This document shows, one piece after another, positions 26,132 through 34,808 of a stretch of 64,000 nucleotides of DNA (its first letter is position 1; the number at the start of each line of letters is the position of its first letter). The DNA lies in assembly GCF_003011885.1 (NCBI RefSeq), contig NZ_PXXO01000001.1, positions 248,001 to 312,000 of the forward strand, given 5' to 3'. The stretch is from Cyanobium usitatum str. Tous (GTDB taxonomy: Bacteria; Cyanobacteriota; Cyanobacteriia; PCC-6307; Cyanobiaceae). Position numbers and translations under genes: made by a program. Under the pieces are notes generated by a model that was not told the origin of the DNA, made no database searches, and was given only the letters and a program-made list of their open reading frames with translations.

Positions 26132-27055
26132 ATGAACTGGACTACCGACTCCATTCCCGATCAGGCCGGCCGCTTGGCCCTGATCACCGGCGCCAACAGC
26201 GGCCTGGGCCTGGAAACGGCTCGGGCGCTACTGGCCAAGGGCGCCACCGTGGTGCTCGGCTGCCGCAGCCTGCCCAGGGCAGAGCTGGCCAAGGATGAAT
26301 TACAGGCAGCGGCCGCTAGCGGGGGTGGTGCCGTTGAGCTGCTGGAGCTTGATCTGGCCAGCTTGGCTTGCGTGCGTCGTGCCGCTGCGGAATTTGCCGA
26401 TCGCTACGGCCGGTTGGATCTGCTGATCAACAACGCCGGCCTGATGGCCCTGCCGCGGCAGCTCACCCCCGACGGCTTCGAGATGCAGCTGGGTGTGAAC
26501 CACCTGGGCCATTTCGCCCTCACCCTGGCCCTGCTGCCGCTGCTATCAGACCGCCCGAATGCACGGGTGGTGAGCGTGACCTCAGGGGCCCAGTATTTCG
26601 GCCGGATTGCTTTCGACGATCTGCAGGGCGAGCGTCGCTACGACCGCTGGGCTGCCTACGGCCAGAGCAAGCTCGCCAATGTGATGTTTGCCCTAGAGCT
26701 GCAGCAGCGGCTGCGCGATCAGGGACAGGCCGTGTTGTCGCTGGCGGCCCATCCGGGCTTTGCCCGCACCAACCTTCAGCTGGCCTCGGTGGCTGCCAAC
26801 GGTTCGTGGTTTGAACCCCTGGCCTACCGGCTGATGGGCCCGCTGTTGCAGAGCGCGGCCATGGGAGCGCTGCCCCAGTTGTTTGCCGCCACCGCACCTG
26901 AAGCCACCCCAGGCGGCCACTACGGACCAAATCAGTTTGGTGGCATGCGGGGCTGGCCCACCGAGGTGCGCATTGCCCCCGCGGCCCTCGATGCCGATCA
27001 GCGCCAGCGGCTCTGGCAACGCAGCGAGGAGCTCACCGCTTTAGGGCTTGCGTAG
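26132..27055 (+). CDS. SDR-family NAD(P)-dependent oxidoreductase
   Basis: 307 residues of the classical short-chain dehydrogenase fold. TGANSGLGLETARALL is the cofactor loop. LLINNAGLMA, VSVTSGAQYFGRI (catalytic Ser) and YGQSKLANVMF (YxxxK) follow. GLGLE and the Arg after it (GCRS) suggest NADP. The order resembles retinol-dehydrogenase/protochlorophyllide-reductase-like SDRs, but the substrate is unknown. It converges on pgsA with a 15-base overlap. Confidence 0.9.
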   Translation: MNWTTDSIPDQAGRLALITGANSGLGLETARALLAKGATVVLGCRSLPRAELAKDELQAAAASGGGAVELLELDLASLACVRRAAAEFADRYGRLDLLINNAGLMALPRQLTPDGFEMQLGVNHLGHFALTLALLPLLSDRPNARVVSVTSGAQYFGRIAFDDLQGERRYDRWAAYGQSKLANVMFALELQQRLRDQGQAVLSLAAHPGFARTNLQLASVAANGSWFEPLAYRLMGPLLQSAAMGALPQLFAATAPEATPGGHYGPNQFGGMRGWPTEVRIAPAALDADQRQRLWQRSEELTALGLA

Positions 27056-27568
27056 GTAGCCCCAGGCCGAGCTCAGCGCCAGCAGCAACGACGGCCAGAA
27101 CAGCCAGAAGCCAGCGGTCTGGAATGCTGCCGCCAGTCCGAAACCCCAGCCGTTGGGCCAGAGCAGCAGCAGCAGGCTGGCGAATTGCAGGATCGTTTTG
27201 AGCTTGCCGCTCCAGGAGGCCGGGCCGCCGCTGGCTTCAGCGGCGCGCCAGCCAGAAATAAGTAGTTCCCGGGCCAGCAGCAGCCAGATCGCCCACAGGG
27301 GCAGGATCCCCTCCGCTCCAAGCCACAGCAGCGGCGCGCTGATCAGGATTTTGTCGGTGAGGGGATCGAGGCGGGCTCCCCACACCGAGCCGCCGCCGGC
27401 CCGGCGTGCCAGGGCGCCATCGGCCCAGTCGCTCAAGCCGCCCAGTAGCAGCAGCCACCAGGCCAGGACTGGTTGGCCCCCCGCCAGAGCAACGATCAGC
27501 GGTAGTCCCAGCACGGCCCGGGCCACGGTGAGGCCGTCGGCCAGTTGGCGTATCCGTTGCGTCGCCAT
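27041..27568 (-). CDS. pgsA: CDP-diacylglycerol-glycerol-3-phosphate 3-phosphatidyltransferase
   Basis: Makes phosphatidylglycerolphosphate, the precursor of phosphatidylglycerol, which photosystems need. 175 residues from the ATG at 27568. It has several membrane spans and the CDP-alcohol phosphotransferase motif DWADGALARRAGGGSVWGARLDPLTD (pattern DxxDGxxAR-x8-GxxxDxxxD, about residues 45-70). The longer frame upstream is antisense to the CBS gene and is rejected. Confidence 0.93.
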   Translation of the reverse strand: MATQRIRQLADGLTVARAVLGLPLIVALAGGQPVLAWWLLLLGGLSDWADGALARRAGGGSVWGARLDPLTDKILISAPLLWLGAEGILPLWAIWLLLARELLISGWRAAEASGGPASWSGKLKTILQFASLLLLLWPNGWGFGLAAAFQTAGFWLFWPSLLLALSSAWGYLRKP

Positions 27569-27619
27569 CGTGTCTGCCGTGCTCGGCCCCAGAATGGCTC
27601 CAGTCGTCTTGTTTGGCCC

Positions 27620-28084
27620 GTGGTGCAACAGCTGGTTTCCGCCGTGATGTCTGCACCGGTGTTGAGTGTCACAGCGGACAGCCCCCTGCAGGATGCTGTG
27701 AAGCTGATGAGCGAGCACCACATCAGCGGTTTGCCGGTGGTGGATGGCAGTGGCGCCCTGGTGGGCGAGCTCAGCGAGCAAGACCTGATGGTGCGCGAAA
27801 GCGGCTTCCAGCCCGGCCCCTACGTGATGCTGCTCGATGCGGTGATTTACCTGCGCAACCCGCTCAACTGGGACAAGGAGGTGCACCAGGTGCTCGGCAG
27901 CACCGTGGGCGAGGTAATGGGCCAACACCCCCACAGCTGCAGCGCCGAGCTGCCCTTGCCGGCGGCGGCTGGCCTGCTGCATGAGCGCAGCACCCAACGC
28001 CTGTTTGTGCTGGATGGCGAGCGTCACCCGGTGGGTGTGCTCACCCGCGGGGATGTGGTGCGGGCCCTGGCGGCTGCGGGCTGA
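27620..28084 (+). CDS. tandem CBS-domain protein
   Basis: About 154 residues with two CBS motifs: VMSAPVLSVTADSPLQDAVKLMSEHHISGLPVVD (about 10-45) and VGEVMGQHPHSCSAELPLPAAAGLLHERSTQRLFVLD (about 95-130). A linker between them carries VMLLDAVIYLRN. Stand-alone CBS pairs bind adenylates and regulate partners. The start is a GTG at 27620 or 27623 (an ATG also lies at 27647), 51 bases from the divergent pgsA start. Confidence 0.85.
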   Translation: MVQQLVSAVMSAPVLSVTADSPLQDAVKLMSEHHISGLPVVDGSGALVGELSEQDLMVRESGFQPGPYVMLLDAVIYLRNPLNWDKEVHQVLGSTVGEVMGQHPHSCSAELPLPAAAGLLHERSTQRLFVLDGERHPVGVLTRGDVVRALAAAG

Positions 28085-28107
28085 AGCGAAGCAGGGGTAT
28101 CAGCCGA

Positions 28108-29580
28108 TCAGGGCTGTGGCAGGCCCGGTGGGGGCGGCGCTCCCGGCAGGGGAGCCCCTGTGGTGATCTGGCCCGTGGGGCCGACCGCCGAATCCACCGG
28201 TGCTTCTGCCGGTTCGGCACCCTCCAGTTCGGCGGCCCCTGGTGCCCCTGGATCCGCTGGTGAGGCGTACCCGTCCGCGGCCGCGGCTTCCTGCTCAGGC
28301 AGTTCTGCGCCTTCTGGCAGTACCAGGGGCTGGGAGAGGTCGGATGGCAGGCCGAGGGTCTCGAACTCCACCCCGGTGATCGCCGGGGTGTCGGCGGCTT
28401 GCTCTTGGCGCTGGCGCAGGGCCAGGGGGTCCGCGCTGATCGGCGGCTCCCGCAGGGGGGCCTTGGCGTTGGCCCGCAGGGGATCCCGGGGGCCACGAGG
28501 GGCCCAGATCAGCTGGGCGATGGGTTCCACCCCCTGCTCCATCAGCCGGTTGAAGCCGGCCAGGGCCCGGTCCACCAGTTGCCCGCCGAGGGTTTGGCCG
28601 CACTGGAAGGGATTGCCGCAGCCCTCCGCCGCCGTTCGCCCCGCCAGGCTGGCCAGCAGCGACCCCTGCAGGGGGGTGCTGCGTCGGCTCAGCCGCAGCA
28701 GGTAGGGCACGTGTACAAAGCTGGTGGCGCCACCGCTGATCCAGTTGGCGTCAGCCGCGCTGAAGCCCTTTTTGCCTGGGATGATGAAACGGCTCTTGGA
28801 GGCGTGGTCGGGCAGGTAGGCGGCCCGCAGCCCGCGCTGCCGCGCCAGGGAGCGGGTCTGCTCGAGGGTGAGGCCATCGCGGCTCATCAGCACCTCCAGC
28901 CGGCCGTCGGGGCGCAGGCCGATCACCATGCGGATCCTGGGTAGGAAATAGCGGATCTGCTGGCCCATCGAAATGCTGTAGGCACCGCGATAGCTGGCCG
29001 GCGGCCGCTCCAGGTCGTTGTAGACGCTGTGAAGCCCGCCGATGAAGCTGTCGTAGCGCTGGGCGCGATCGGCCGTCAGCTCGCCGAAGCCGAAGTCGAC
29101 GCCCCCATCGCGGTGGATGCCCACAAAGGCCCGCTGGCGGGCAGCGGTGCGGTTGCGGCCGCGCCAGATGCGATCGCCCAGCTTGAGATCGCCCAGCGGC
29201 ACTGTGATTTCCCGCCCGCCCGCATCGACGTGGCGCTCGTACATCGGCCCCGAAAAGAAGGCCAGGGACTGGCTGTCGGCGTAGGCCTCCTGTTCCCGAT
29301 CCCAGCCCTCCAGCAGGTCGATCTGCACGGCCCGGGGATCGAAGTCGAGGGCATAGGTGCTGTCGTCCGGCTGGTAGCGGAACGGTTGGTCGTCGGCGCG
29401 GGTGAGTAGGGGTGCTCCGGCCCGGGGGCCGGACCCGGGCAGCGGTGGGGCAATGGCCACCAAAAAGGTGAGAAAGCCTGCTGGCAGAGCCACCGTGAGC
29501 ATCCGCTTGTATCGCCACAACGGGCGGCGGGGCCTGGGGCTCAGGCGGCCCGATTGCTGCTGGGTGGTGCTTGCTTTCAA
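28108..29580 (-). CDS. large membrane-anchored or secreted hypothetical protein
   Basis: 490 residues. A basic, Arg-rich N-terminus and one hydrophobic segment (MLTVALPAGFLTFLVAIAPPL, about 27-47) suggest a signal anchor. The middle (about 70-330) looks globular (ALDFDPRAVQIDLLEGWDREQEAYADSQ, GGVDFGFGELTADRAQRYDSFIGGLHSVYNDL, SGGATSFVHVPYLLRL). The last 100 residues are Pro/Ala/Glu-rich and probably disordered. I do not recognise the family. The start is TTG at 29580, overlapping the pdeM stop as TTGA, or ATG at 29502, which would lose the basic segment. Confidence 0.7.
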   Translation of the reverse strand: MKASTTQQQSGRLSPRPRRPLWRYKRMLTVALPAGFLTFLVAIAPPLPGSGPRAGAPLLTRADDQPFRYQPDDSTYALDFDPRAVQIDLLEGWDREQEAYADSQSLAFFSGPMYERHVDAGGREITVPLGDLKLGDRIWRGRNRTAARQRAFVGIHRDGGVDFGFGELTADRAQRYDSFIGGLHSVYNDLERPPASYRGAYSISMGQQIRYFLPRIRMVIGLRPDGRLEVLMSRDGLTLEQTRSLARQRGLRAAYLPDHASKSRFIIPGKKGFSAADANWISGGATSFVHVPYLLRLSRRSTPLQGSLLASLAGRTAAEGCGNPFQCGQTLGGQLVDRALAGFNRLMEQGVEPIAQLIWAPRGPRDPLRANAKAPLREPPISADPLALRQRQEQAADTPAITGVEFETLGLPSDLSQPLVLPEGAELPEQEAAAADGYASPADPGAPGAAELEGAEPAEAPVDSAVGPTGQITTGAPLPGAPPPPGLPQP

Positions 29581-30227
29581 TCCACGACGGCGCCGTCGGC
29601 CACCAACCAGATCCGATCACGTTGGGAGCAGGGATGGCCTCCCGTCAAGCGCCCGAAGGCTGGCATGGCTAAGCGCTCACTGGCTTCGCAATAGCTGAAG
29701 CAGGGCAGCCGCAGCCGATCGGCACCCCGGCCCACCACTGCCACTGGATGCAGGTGGCCGCAGAGGTTGAGCATGCCCGTCCGGGGTTCTGGAATGTGGC
29801 TCAGCCACCAGGGGCCCAGGGCTTGGGAAGGCTCCTGCGGCAGCCCCTCGATCCAGCTGCCCTGCTCATGGTTGCCGCCGATCAGGCGCAGCGGGCAGCC
29901 GAGCAGCTCCGGTAGGGCAGCCAGCTTGGCGCGGAGTTCGCCGGTGAGCCCCAGGCGGCTGTGGATCAGGTCTCCCAGCACCACCACCCGCTGGGGCTCC
30001 AGCTGATGGGCCAACTCCAGGAGCCCATTGAGGGTGGCGCCATCGCCATCACTGGGCAGGGGAATGCCATGGGCCTGGAAGGTTTCCGCCTTGCCCAGAT
30101 GCAAATCGGCCACTAATAAGGTTCGGCGCTGGGGATCCCACGCCGCCTTGGCTCCAAGCAGCTGCAGCTGCTGGCCTTGCCAGTCAAAGCTGACGCTTGC
30201 GGCAGCAGCGCCTTGTGCCGAGTTCAA
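29577..30227 (-). CDS. pdeM: ligase-associated DNA damage response endonuclease PdeM
   Basis: 216-residue calcineurin-like phosphoesterase. Metal motifs are LLVADLHLGKAE (DxH), VVLGDLIHSR (GDxxH), RLIGGNHEQG (GNHE) and LNLCGHLHPVAVV (GHxH). It belongs to the four-protein repair set with an Lhr-type helicase, an ATP-dependent ligase and an MBL exonuclease; the other three lie at 32.3-37.5 kb. The start is TTG at 30227, overlapping the GST stop as TTGA; no better in-frame start exists. Confidence 0.88.
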   Translation of the reverse strand: MNSAQGAAAASVSFDWQGQQLQLLGAKAAWDPQRRTLLVADLHLGKAETFQAHGIPLPSDGDGATLNGLLELAHQLEPQRVVVLGDLIHSRLGLTGELRAKLAALPELLGCPLRLIGGNHEQGSWIEGLPQEPSQALGPWWLSHIPEPRTGMLNLCGHLHPVAVVGRGADRLRLPCFSYCEASERLAMPAFGRLTGGHPCSQRDRIWLVADGAVVD

Positions 30228-30838
30228 GCCCTGCCCATGCCGTGTTGGTAGGCCGGCCGGGCCTGGGTGGCGGCAATCGTGGCCTGCACGTTGGGGTAGG
30301 GAGTGAGGTCGATCTGGGGGAAGAAGATTGGCAGATAGGCCAGGTAGGCATTTACGGCGCAGTCGGCAACGCTCCAGGCTGGATCGCCCCAGGGCCCTGC
30401 CAGCAGGGGCCGGCCGCCTGCCAGCAGCCCATCGAGCACCCCCATCAGCTGCGGGAATTCCCGCTCCCGGTTGGCAGGCACAAACAGCGCCACGGCCAGG
30501 GTGGCATTGGCAAACAGGATCCACTGGTTTGCCAGGGCCCGCTGGGCTGCCATTTCAGCCGCCGTGCCAGTGAATTCGTTGGCGTGGTGATCGGCCAGGT
30601 GCAGCAGGATTGCGCCGCTTTCAAACAGCTGCAGCGGTTTGCCGCCAGGCGCGCGCAGGGTTTCATCCACCAGCGCTGGCACCTTGGCGAAGGGGTTGAT
30701 GGCACAAAAGTTGTCTCCCTTGTGCTCGCCTGCCTCCATGTCGAGTTGAATCCAGTCGTAGGCAATCCCCTTCTCCTCCAGATACCAGCGGGGCATGGAG
30801 GCGCGGCTGCGGGCGCCGCCATAGAGCTTCAGGGTCAT
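30224..30838 (-). CDS. glutathione S-transferase family protein
   Basis: 204 residues. N-terminal thioredoxin-like half: LYGGARSRASMPRWYLEEKGI, the cis-Pro segment AKVPALVDE and the glutathione-binding LFESGAILLHLADH. A helical C-terminal half follows (WSVADCAVNAYLAYLPIFF). Ser rather than Cys sits in the active-site loop. The substrate is unknown. Four-base overlap with pdeM downstream. Confidence 0.92.
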   Translation of the reverse strand: MTLKLYGGARSRASMPRWYLEEKGIAYDWIQLDMEAGEHKGDNFCAINPFAKVPALVDETLRAPGGKPLQLFESGAILLHLADHHANEFTGTAAEMAAQRALANQWILFANATLAVALFVPANREREFPQLMGVLDGLLAGGRPLLAGPWGDPAWSVADCAVNAYLAYLPIFFPQIDLTPYPNVQATIAATQARPAYQHGMGRA

Positions 30839-30856
30839 GGATTGGTGCTGAGTTGC

Positions 30857-31072
30857 TTAGGAGTTGCGGCAGAGCCGTTGGATGTCGGGGATGCGATAAA
30901 GGCTGTTGATGTCGCTGGGCTGAGCCTCGGCCAGCTTTGTGTTCTTGGTGAGACCGTTGCTTGCCCCAAGCCTGTTGGCGAGGCTGGCCTTTTCTGCACC
31001 TCGGGCTGAGCGCCATTGGGCGCAGAGCTCCAGGTTGCCAGGTGCCGATGGAGCAACCAGCAAAAATGACAT
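30857..31072 (-). CDS. small protein upstream of GST, unknown function
   Basis: 71 residues from an ATG at 31072, ending 18 bases before the GST start. The N-terminus is hydrophobic (MSFLLVAPSAPG) but short for a signal peptide. The rest is SNGLTKNTKLAEAQPSDINSLYRIPDIQRLC. Codon bias is ordinary and the product looks like a small alpha-helical protein. No family recognised; it may be the 3' part of a longer secreted protein. Confidence 0.42.
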   Translation of the reverse strand: MSFLLVAPSAPGNLELCAQWRSARGAEKASLANRLGASNGLTKNTKLAEAQPSDINSLYRIPDIQRLCRNS

Positions 31073-31135
31073 CAGAAGGTGGATGGCTTTGACCCATCAG
31101 CGGCGATAATTGTTGCAGTAGTAGACGCTTCAGCC

Positions 31136-31216
31136 ATGACCATCGCCTTGTTGATTGCCCTTGCCGGTTCCTTGGCCCTGATGGCTCTGATCGTCAAGCG
31201 TTTGGAGCAGGCCTGA
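31136..31216 (+). CDS. 26-residue single-span membrane peptide
   Basis: ATG at 31136 to TGA at 31214 encodes MTIALLIALAGSLALMALIV followed by KRLEQA. This is one transmembrane helix with a short basic/acidic tail, the design of small photosystem, cytochrome b6f or NDH-1 subunits. A GATAAT box lies about 26 bases upstream. I could not match it to PetL, PetM, PetN, PsaM, PsbX or Psb30. It sits between a minus-strand gene and the decaying GGDEF gene. Confidence 0.42.
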   Translation: MTIALLIALAGSLALMALIVKRLEQA

Positions 31217-31781
31217 GCCAGCGGGTGCCTGAAGGGAGGCACGACTCAGCTGCACAGGATTGCTCTTGGCCTGCATCCGGCACGAGCACCACGAATTCAT
31301 CGCCGCCCTGACGGCAGAGCAGGTCGCCCTCGCGGATCACATTCCGAAACCGATCCGCCACGATCTGCAGCACTTGGTCGACCACGTTGTGGCCGAACTG
31401 GTCGTTTACAGACTTGAAGCCGTCGAGATCGAGCTAGAGCAGCGCGACGCCGCGGCCATGGCGCTTGGCTAGGACGAGATTGCGCTCCAGCTGCTCCATC
31501 AGCATCGAGCGGTTTGCCAACCCGGTGAGGCTGTCGTGCTGGGCCATGAAGTGCACGGCCTGCAGCATGCCTACGTAGTACTGGGGCTCGAGGCTCTCGT
31601 CGCGCACCGTGGAGATGTTGAGGTGATGGCTTCTGATCTCACCGCTGAGTACCAGGTTCCAGATGTCGCCCTCCCAGAAGCCCTTGTGGAGCACCTCATC
31701 CCACATCCGCTTGTAAAAGGCGTTGTTGGCCATCAGGATCCGGGGATCTACCCTCACGGCGGTATTCCTGACAACAATCAA
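31194..31781 (-). pseudogene. degraded PAS-GGDEF gene
   Basis: The N-terminal part is a shortened PAS segment (NNAFYKRMWDEVLHKGFWEGDIWN, LNISTVRDESLEPQYYVGM). It leads into the GGDEF start HDSLTGLANRSMLMEQLERNLVLAKRHGRGVALL. A TAG at 31434-31436 then interrupts the frame exactly where the strand continues as LDLDGFKSVNDQFGHNVVDQVLQIVADRF... GGDEFVVLVPDAG. After GGDEF the sequence turns into an unrelated tail and stops. The PAS domain is also cut at its start. At least three lesions, so non-functional. Confidence 0.85.
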
Positions 31782-31877
31782 CGCTAGCCATGGCGCCTTC
31801 GGCTCGCTCGGCTGCCGTAGGAGGAACTTAATTAGAAAAGCCTGCCGCTAAGATTGGATTGACAAATCTTTTAGTCC

Positions 31878-32244
31878 ATGATGACCCAAGATAAGCCCGG
31901 GTTTCATGTTTGGCATGTCTGGTGTGATCATCAAGGGGTGAGTCATCAAAAGAAGGAGTGGTTGGATGATTTTAAGCTGATCACATTTATCCAGGGAATA
32001 GCAAGTGTTTGGCAGTCTGGCCCCCGCGATGATGCAACCGGTGTTGTGTTTTTATCTCTGGTGCCTGGTCAAGAGTATGAATGGCGTGCGGGTAGAGATG
32101 GGGCCTGGCGAGATATCGTTTGGCGCTGATCAGAATTGCCGACTTGTTGAAGGTCGTAGAGGTCATCTTTCTGGTGCTGTGGGCTCGGAACCTGCGGTGA
32201 TCATGTTGATCCAGGTGGCCTCGAATCCGTTCGGAGTTGTTTGA
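31878..32244 (+). pseudogene. cupin-domain protein with internal deletion and frameshift
   Basis: The first frame from an ATG at 31878 reads GFHVWHVWCDHQGVSHQKKEW and onward to ATGVVFLSLVPGQEYEW, the N-terminal half of a small cupin. The C-terminal half continues in the next frame (NGVRVEMGPGEISFGADQN, RRGHLSGAVGSEPAVIMLIQ). The junction lies near 32065-32085. About 25 residues of the central beta-barrel that should lie between the halves are missing. A TTGACA box is present at 31858. Local GC is lower than in flanking genes. Confidence 0.8.
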
Positions 32245-32324
32245 GAGTGGATGATCAAGATCGATAGCACCTTGGTACGTTCTGGAATGCCCAGTTCGCC
32301 CTCGGTGCTGGGATCTTTGATGTA

Positions 32325-34808
32325 TCAACTCCCCTCCGCTGCCCCTGCGTCTTTGATCAACCGCTGAAGCCTGTCCAGCAGCGACTCATTACTCATGCGG
32401 TTGTTTAGGCGCTCCGCCAGTAAGGGGAAGGCCAGCGGGCCGGGCCGGGCGGTGCGCTCCAGCTGCAACCTGCATCGCTGCAGCCGCTGCAAGGCCAGGG
32501 TGATCCTGGGCAGATCCAGCTGGTCGGTGAGCACTTCCGATCTGGCCTGGGCCAGGAGGCGGTTGGCAGGTTCGTGGCGGCTGAATACATCAAAAAGCAG
32601 GGCGGCACTGATCTGCAGTTGACCGCCGGATTTGGACTGGCCGGGGTAGCCGTTCAGCACCAAGCCGCTGATCTGGGCAATGGCGCGGAAACGCCTCCGG
32701 CAAAGCTCTGAGAGGTTGATTGCCTGCTCCAGATCGACCTTGAGATCGCTGTCATCGAGCAGTTCTTCGGCGTGTATCTCAAATAACTCTTCAAATGGAT
32801 AGTTTTTTGGCGCTAGCAGTTCAAAGCCGTAGTCGTTTACCGACACCGTGATCGTGCTGGGCTGGTGGCGGGCCAGGCGCCAGGCCCAAAGAAAACCCAG
32901 GCCCTCGTGTACAAAGCGCCCTTCAAATGGATAGGCATAGAGGTGGCTGCCCTCACGGCTGTTACACACCTCCACCAGTAGTTCGTGTTGCCTTGGCAGC
33001 CTGGAGAGCTGCACCTGGCGCTGCAGCAGGGGCTCCAGGGCCATAAGTTCGGGGCTATCGAGCTTGGCTTCCCCAGCCAGGGCGCGGGCGCAACGATCCA
33101 CTTCGGCGCGCAGGTGCTGGCTGAGCAGGTCGGAAAGGGCCATCTGGCCGCCAGACCAGGCGGGCACGGTGCTGCTCTTTTTGGAGCTGGCTTTCACATG
33201 GGCCGTCATCTCCCGCAGCCGCACGAATTCCAGTTGACGGCCGGCAAAGAAGAACACATCGCCGGCCTTGAGCCGGCCGATGAAGGTCTCTTCCACATGG
33301 CCGAGCACGGCGCCGCGCACAAAGCGCACGGTCACGGCGCGATCGGCGGTGATGGTGCCGATGTGCAGGCGATGCATTCGGGCGATCGCCTTTTCCTTCA
33401 CCAGATAGAGATCGCCATCGCGCTCGAGCTTGCGGTAGCGCGGATAGGCACCAAGGCAGTCGCCGCCGTGCTCGAGGAAGCGCAGGCACCACTGCCAGTC
33501 GCTATCGCTGAGCTGCCGGTAGCTCCAGGCGCTGCGGACCGTTGCCAGTGCCTGGGCCGGTTCAAATCCCGGGCCGCAGGCCAGGCTGGTGAGGTGCTGG
33601 AGCAGCACGTCGATCGGTGCCGTCGGTGGTCGGCGCGCCTCCACCAGCCCCTCGCTCAGGCCCCGCCGCAGGGCGCTCAGCTCCAGCAGCTCTAAGGCAT
33701 GGGTAGGCATGAACAGCACCTGGGAGGTGCCGCCGGGGAGGTGGGCGCTGCGGCCAGCCCGCTGCAGCAGCCGGGCCACATTTTTGGCAGAGCCGATCTG
33801 CACCACACGCTCCACCGGCTGGAAATCCACGCCCAGATCGAGGGAGCTGGTGCACACAACCCAGCGCAGGGCTCCTGCTTTCACCCCGGCTTCGATCGCT
33901 TCGCGCTCGGCCCGGTCGATGGCGCTGTGGTGGAGCGCTAACGCGTGCTCCATTTCCGGGCAGGCGTAGCGGAGGCACTGGTGCCAGCGCTCGGCCTGGT
34001 TGCGGGTGTTGGTGAACAGCAGGGTGGAGACGCCGGGCTCCAGGGCCGCCACCAGATCTTCATAGCGGCGCAGGCCGAGGTGGCCTGCCCAGGGAAAGCC
34101 GTCGATCGTCTCGGGCAGCAGGCTACGGATCTCCGTTGCCCGGGCAATCGGTGCGGTGATCAGGTGGGGTTCGCTTCCGGCACCCAGGGCGCTGCGGGCG
34201 GCCTCATCGAGATTGCCGATCGTGGCGCTGATCGCCCAGGTGCGCAGGCCCGGCTGCTGGCTGCGCAGCCAGCTCAGGCAGAGCTCGGTTTGGCTGCCGC
34301 GTTTGCTGCCCATCAACTCGTGCCACTCATCCAGAACCACCGCCTGAAGGCCAGCAAATAGGGCAGGGGCCTTGGGATTGGCCAGCAGCAAGCTGAGCGA
34401 CTCCGGCGTGGTGATCAGGATTTCGGGCGGGCTGCGCAGTTGCTTGCCGCGCTCGTAGCTGGAGGTGTCGCCATTGCGGATGCCCACCCGCAGCGGCCAG
34501 CCCATCGCCTCGATTGGCTGCTGGATCGCCAGGGCCAGATCCCGGCTCAGGGCGCGCAGGGGCGTGAGATAGAGCAGGCGTAGGCCGGGGCTGGGCTCGG
34601 CCAGCAGCTCCGCGATCGGACCCATTACGGCGGCATAGGTTTTGCCCGAGCCGGTGGGCACCTGGATCAGGCCGCTCTCGCCGGCCAGATAGGCCTGCCA
34701 GCACTGGCGCTGAAAGGGCAGGGGCGTCCAGCCCTGAAGCTCAAACCAGGCTTCGATCGGGGCCAGGAGTGCGCAGGACTTTGGTTGGCCAGGGGGCTTC
34801 CGGCTCAT
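32325..34808 (-). CDS. ligase-associated DNA damage response DEXH-box helicase (Lhr type)
   Basis: 827 residues from the ATG at 34808. SF2 helicase motifs: PLPFQRQCWQ (Q motif), IQVPTGSGKTYA (Walker A), LDEWHELMGSKRG (DExH), SATIGNLDEA (SAT), LLFTNTRNQAE and RLLQRAGRSAHLPG (motif VI). An Lhr-type winged-helix and C-terminal domain follows (FFFAGRQLEFVRL... YPFEELFEIHAEELL). It works with the ligase and exonuclease encoded just upstream. Its ATG overlaps the ligase stop as ATGA. The longer open frame upstream is an Arg-rich shadow of the ligase gene. Confidence 0.95.
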   Translation of the reverse strand: MSRKPPGQPKSCALLAPIEAWFELQGWTPLPFQRQCWQAYLAGESGLIQVPTGSGKTYAAVMGPIAELLAEPSPGLRLLYLTPLRALSRDLALAIQQPIEAMGWPLRVGIRNGDTSSYERGKQLRSPPEILITTPESLSLLLANPKAPALFAGLQAVVLDEWHELMGSKRGSQTELCLSWLRSQQPGLRTWAISATIGNLDEAARSALGAGSEPHLITAPIARATEIRSLLPETIDGFPWAGHLGLRRYEDLVAALEPGVSTLLFTNTRNQAERWHQCLRYACPEMEHALALHHSAIDRAEREAIEAGVKAGALRWVVCTSSLDLGVDFQPVERVVQIGSAKNVARLLQRAGRSAHLPGGTSQVLFMPTHALELLELSALRRGLSEGLVEARRPPTAPIDVLLQHLTSLACGPGFEPAQALATVRSAWSYRQLSDSDWQWCLRFLEHGGDCLGAYPRYRKLERDGDLYLVKEKAIARMHRLHIGTITADRAVTVRFVRGAVLGHVEETFIGRLKAGDVFFFAGRQLEFVRLREMTAHVKASSKKSSTVPAWSGGQMALSDLLSQHLRAEVDRCARALAGEAKLDSPELMALEPLLQRQVQLSRLPRQHELLVEVCNSREGSHLYAYPFEGRFVHEGLGFLWAWRLARHQPSTITVSVNDYGFELLAPKNYPFEELFEIHAEELLDDSDLKVDLEQAINLSELCRRRFRAIAQISGLVLNGYPGQSKSGGQLQISAALLFDVFSRHEPANRLLAQARSEVLTDQLDLPRITLALQRLQRCRLQLERTARPGPLAFPLLAERLNNRMSNESLLDRLQRLIKDAGAAEGS

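Noticed and set aside
31085-31110. TTGACC and GATAAT as a full -35/-10 promoter for the 26-residue peptide
   Set aside because: The two boxes are only 10 bases apart, too close for a sigma-70 promoter; only the -10-like box is kept as weak evidence.
13037-31436. Stop-codon reassignment as the cause of the interrupted genes
   Set aside because: TAA, TAG and TGA all terminate intact conserved genes in the window, so a changed code is not supported.
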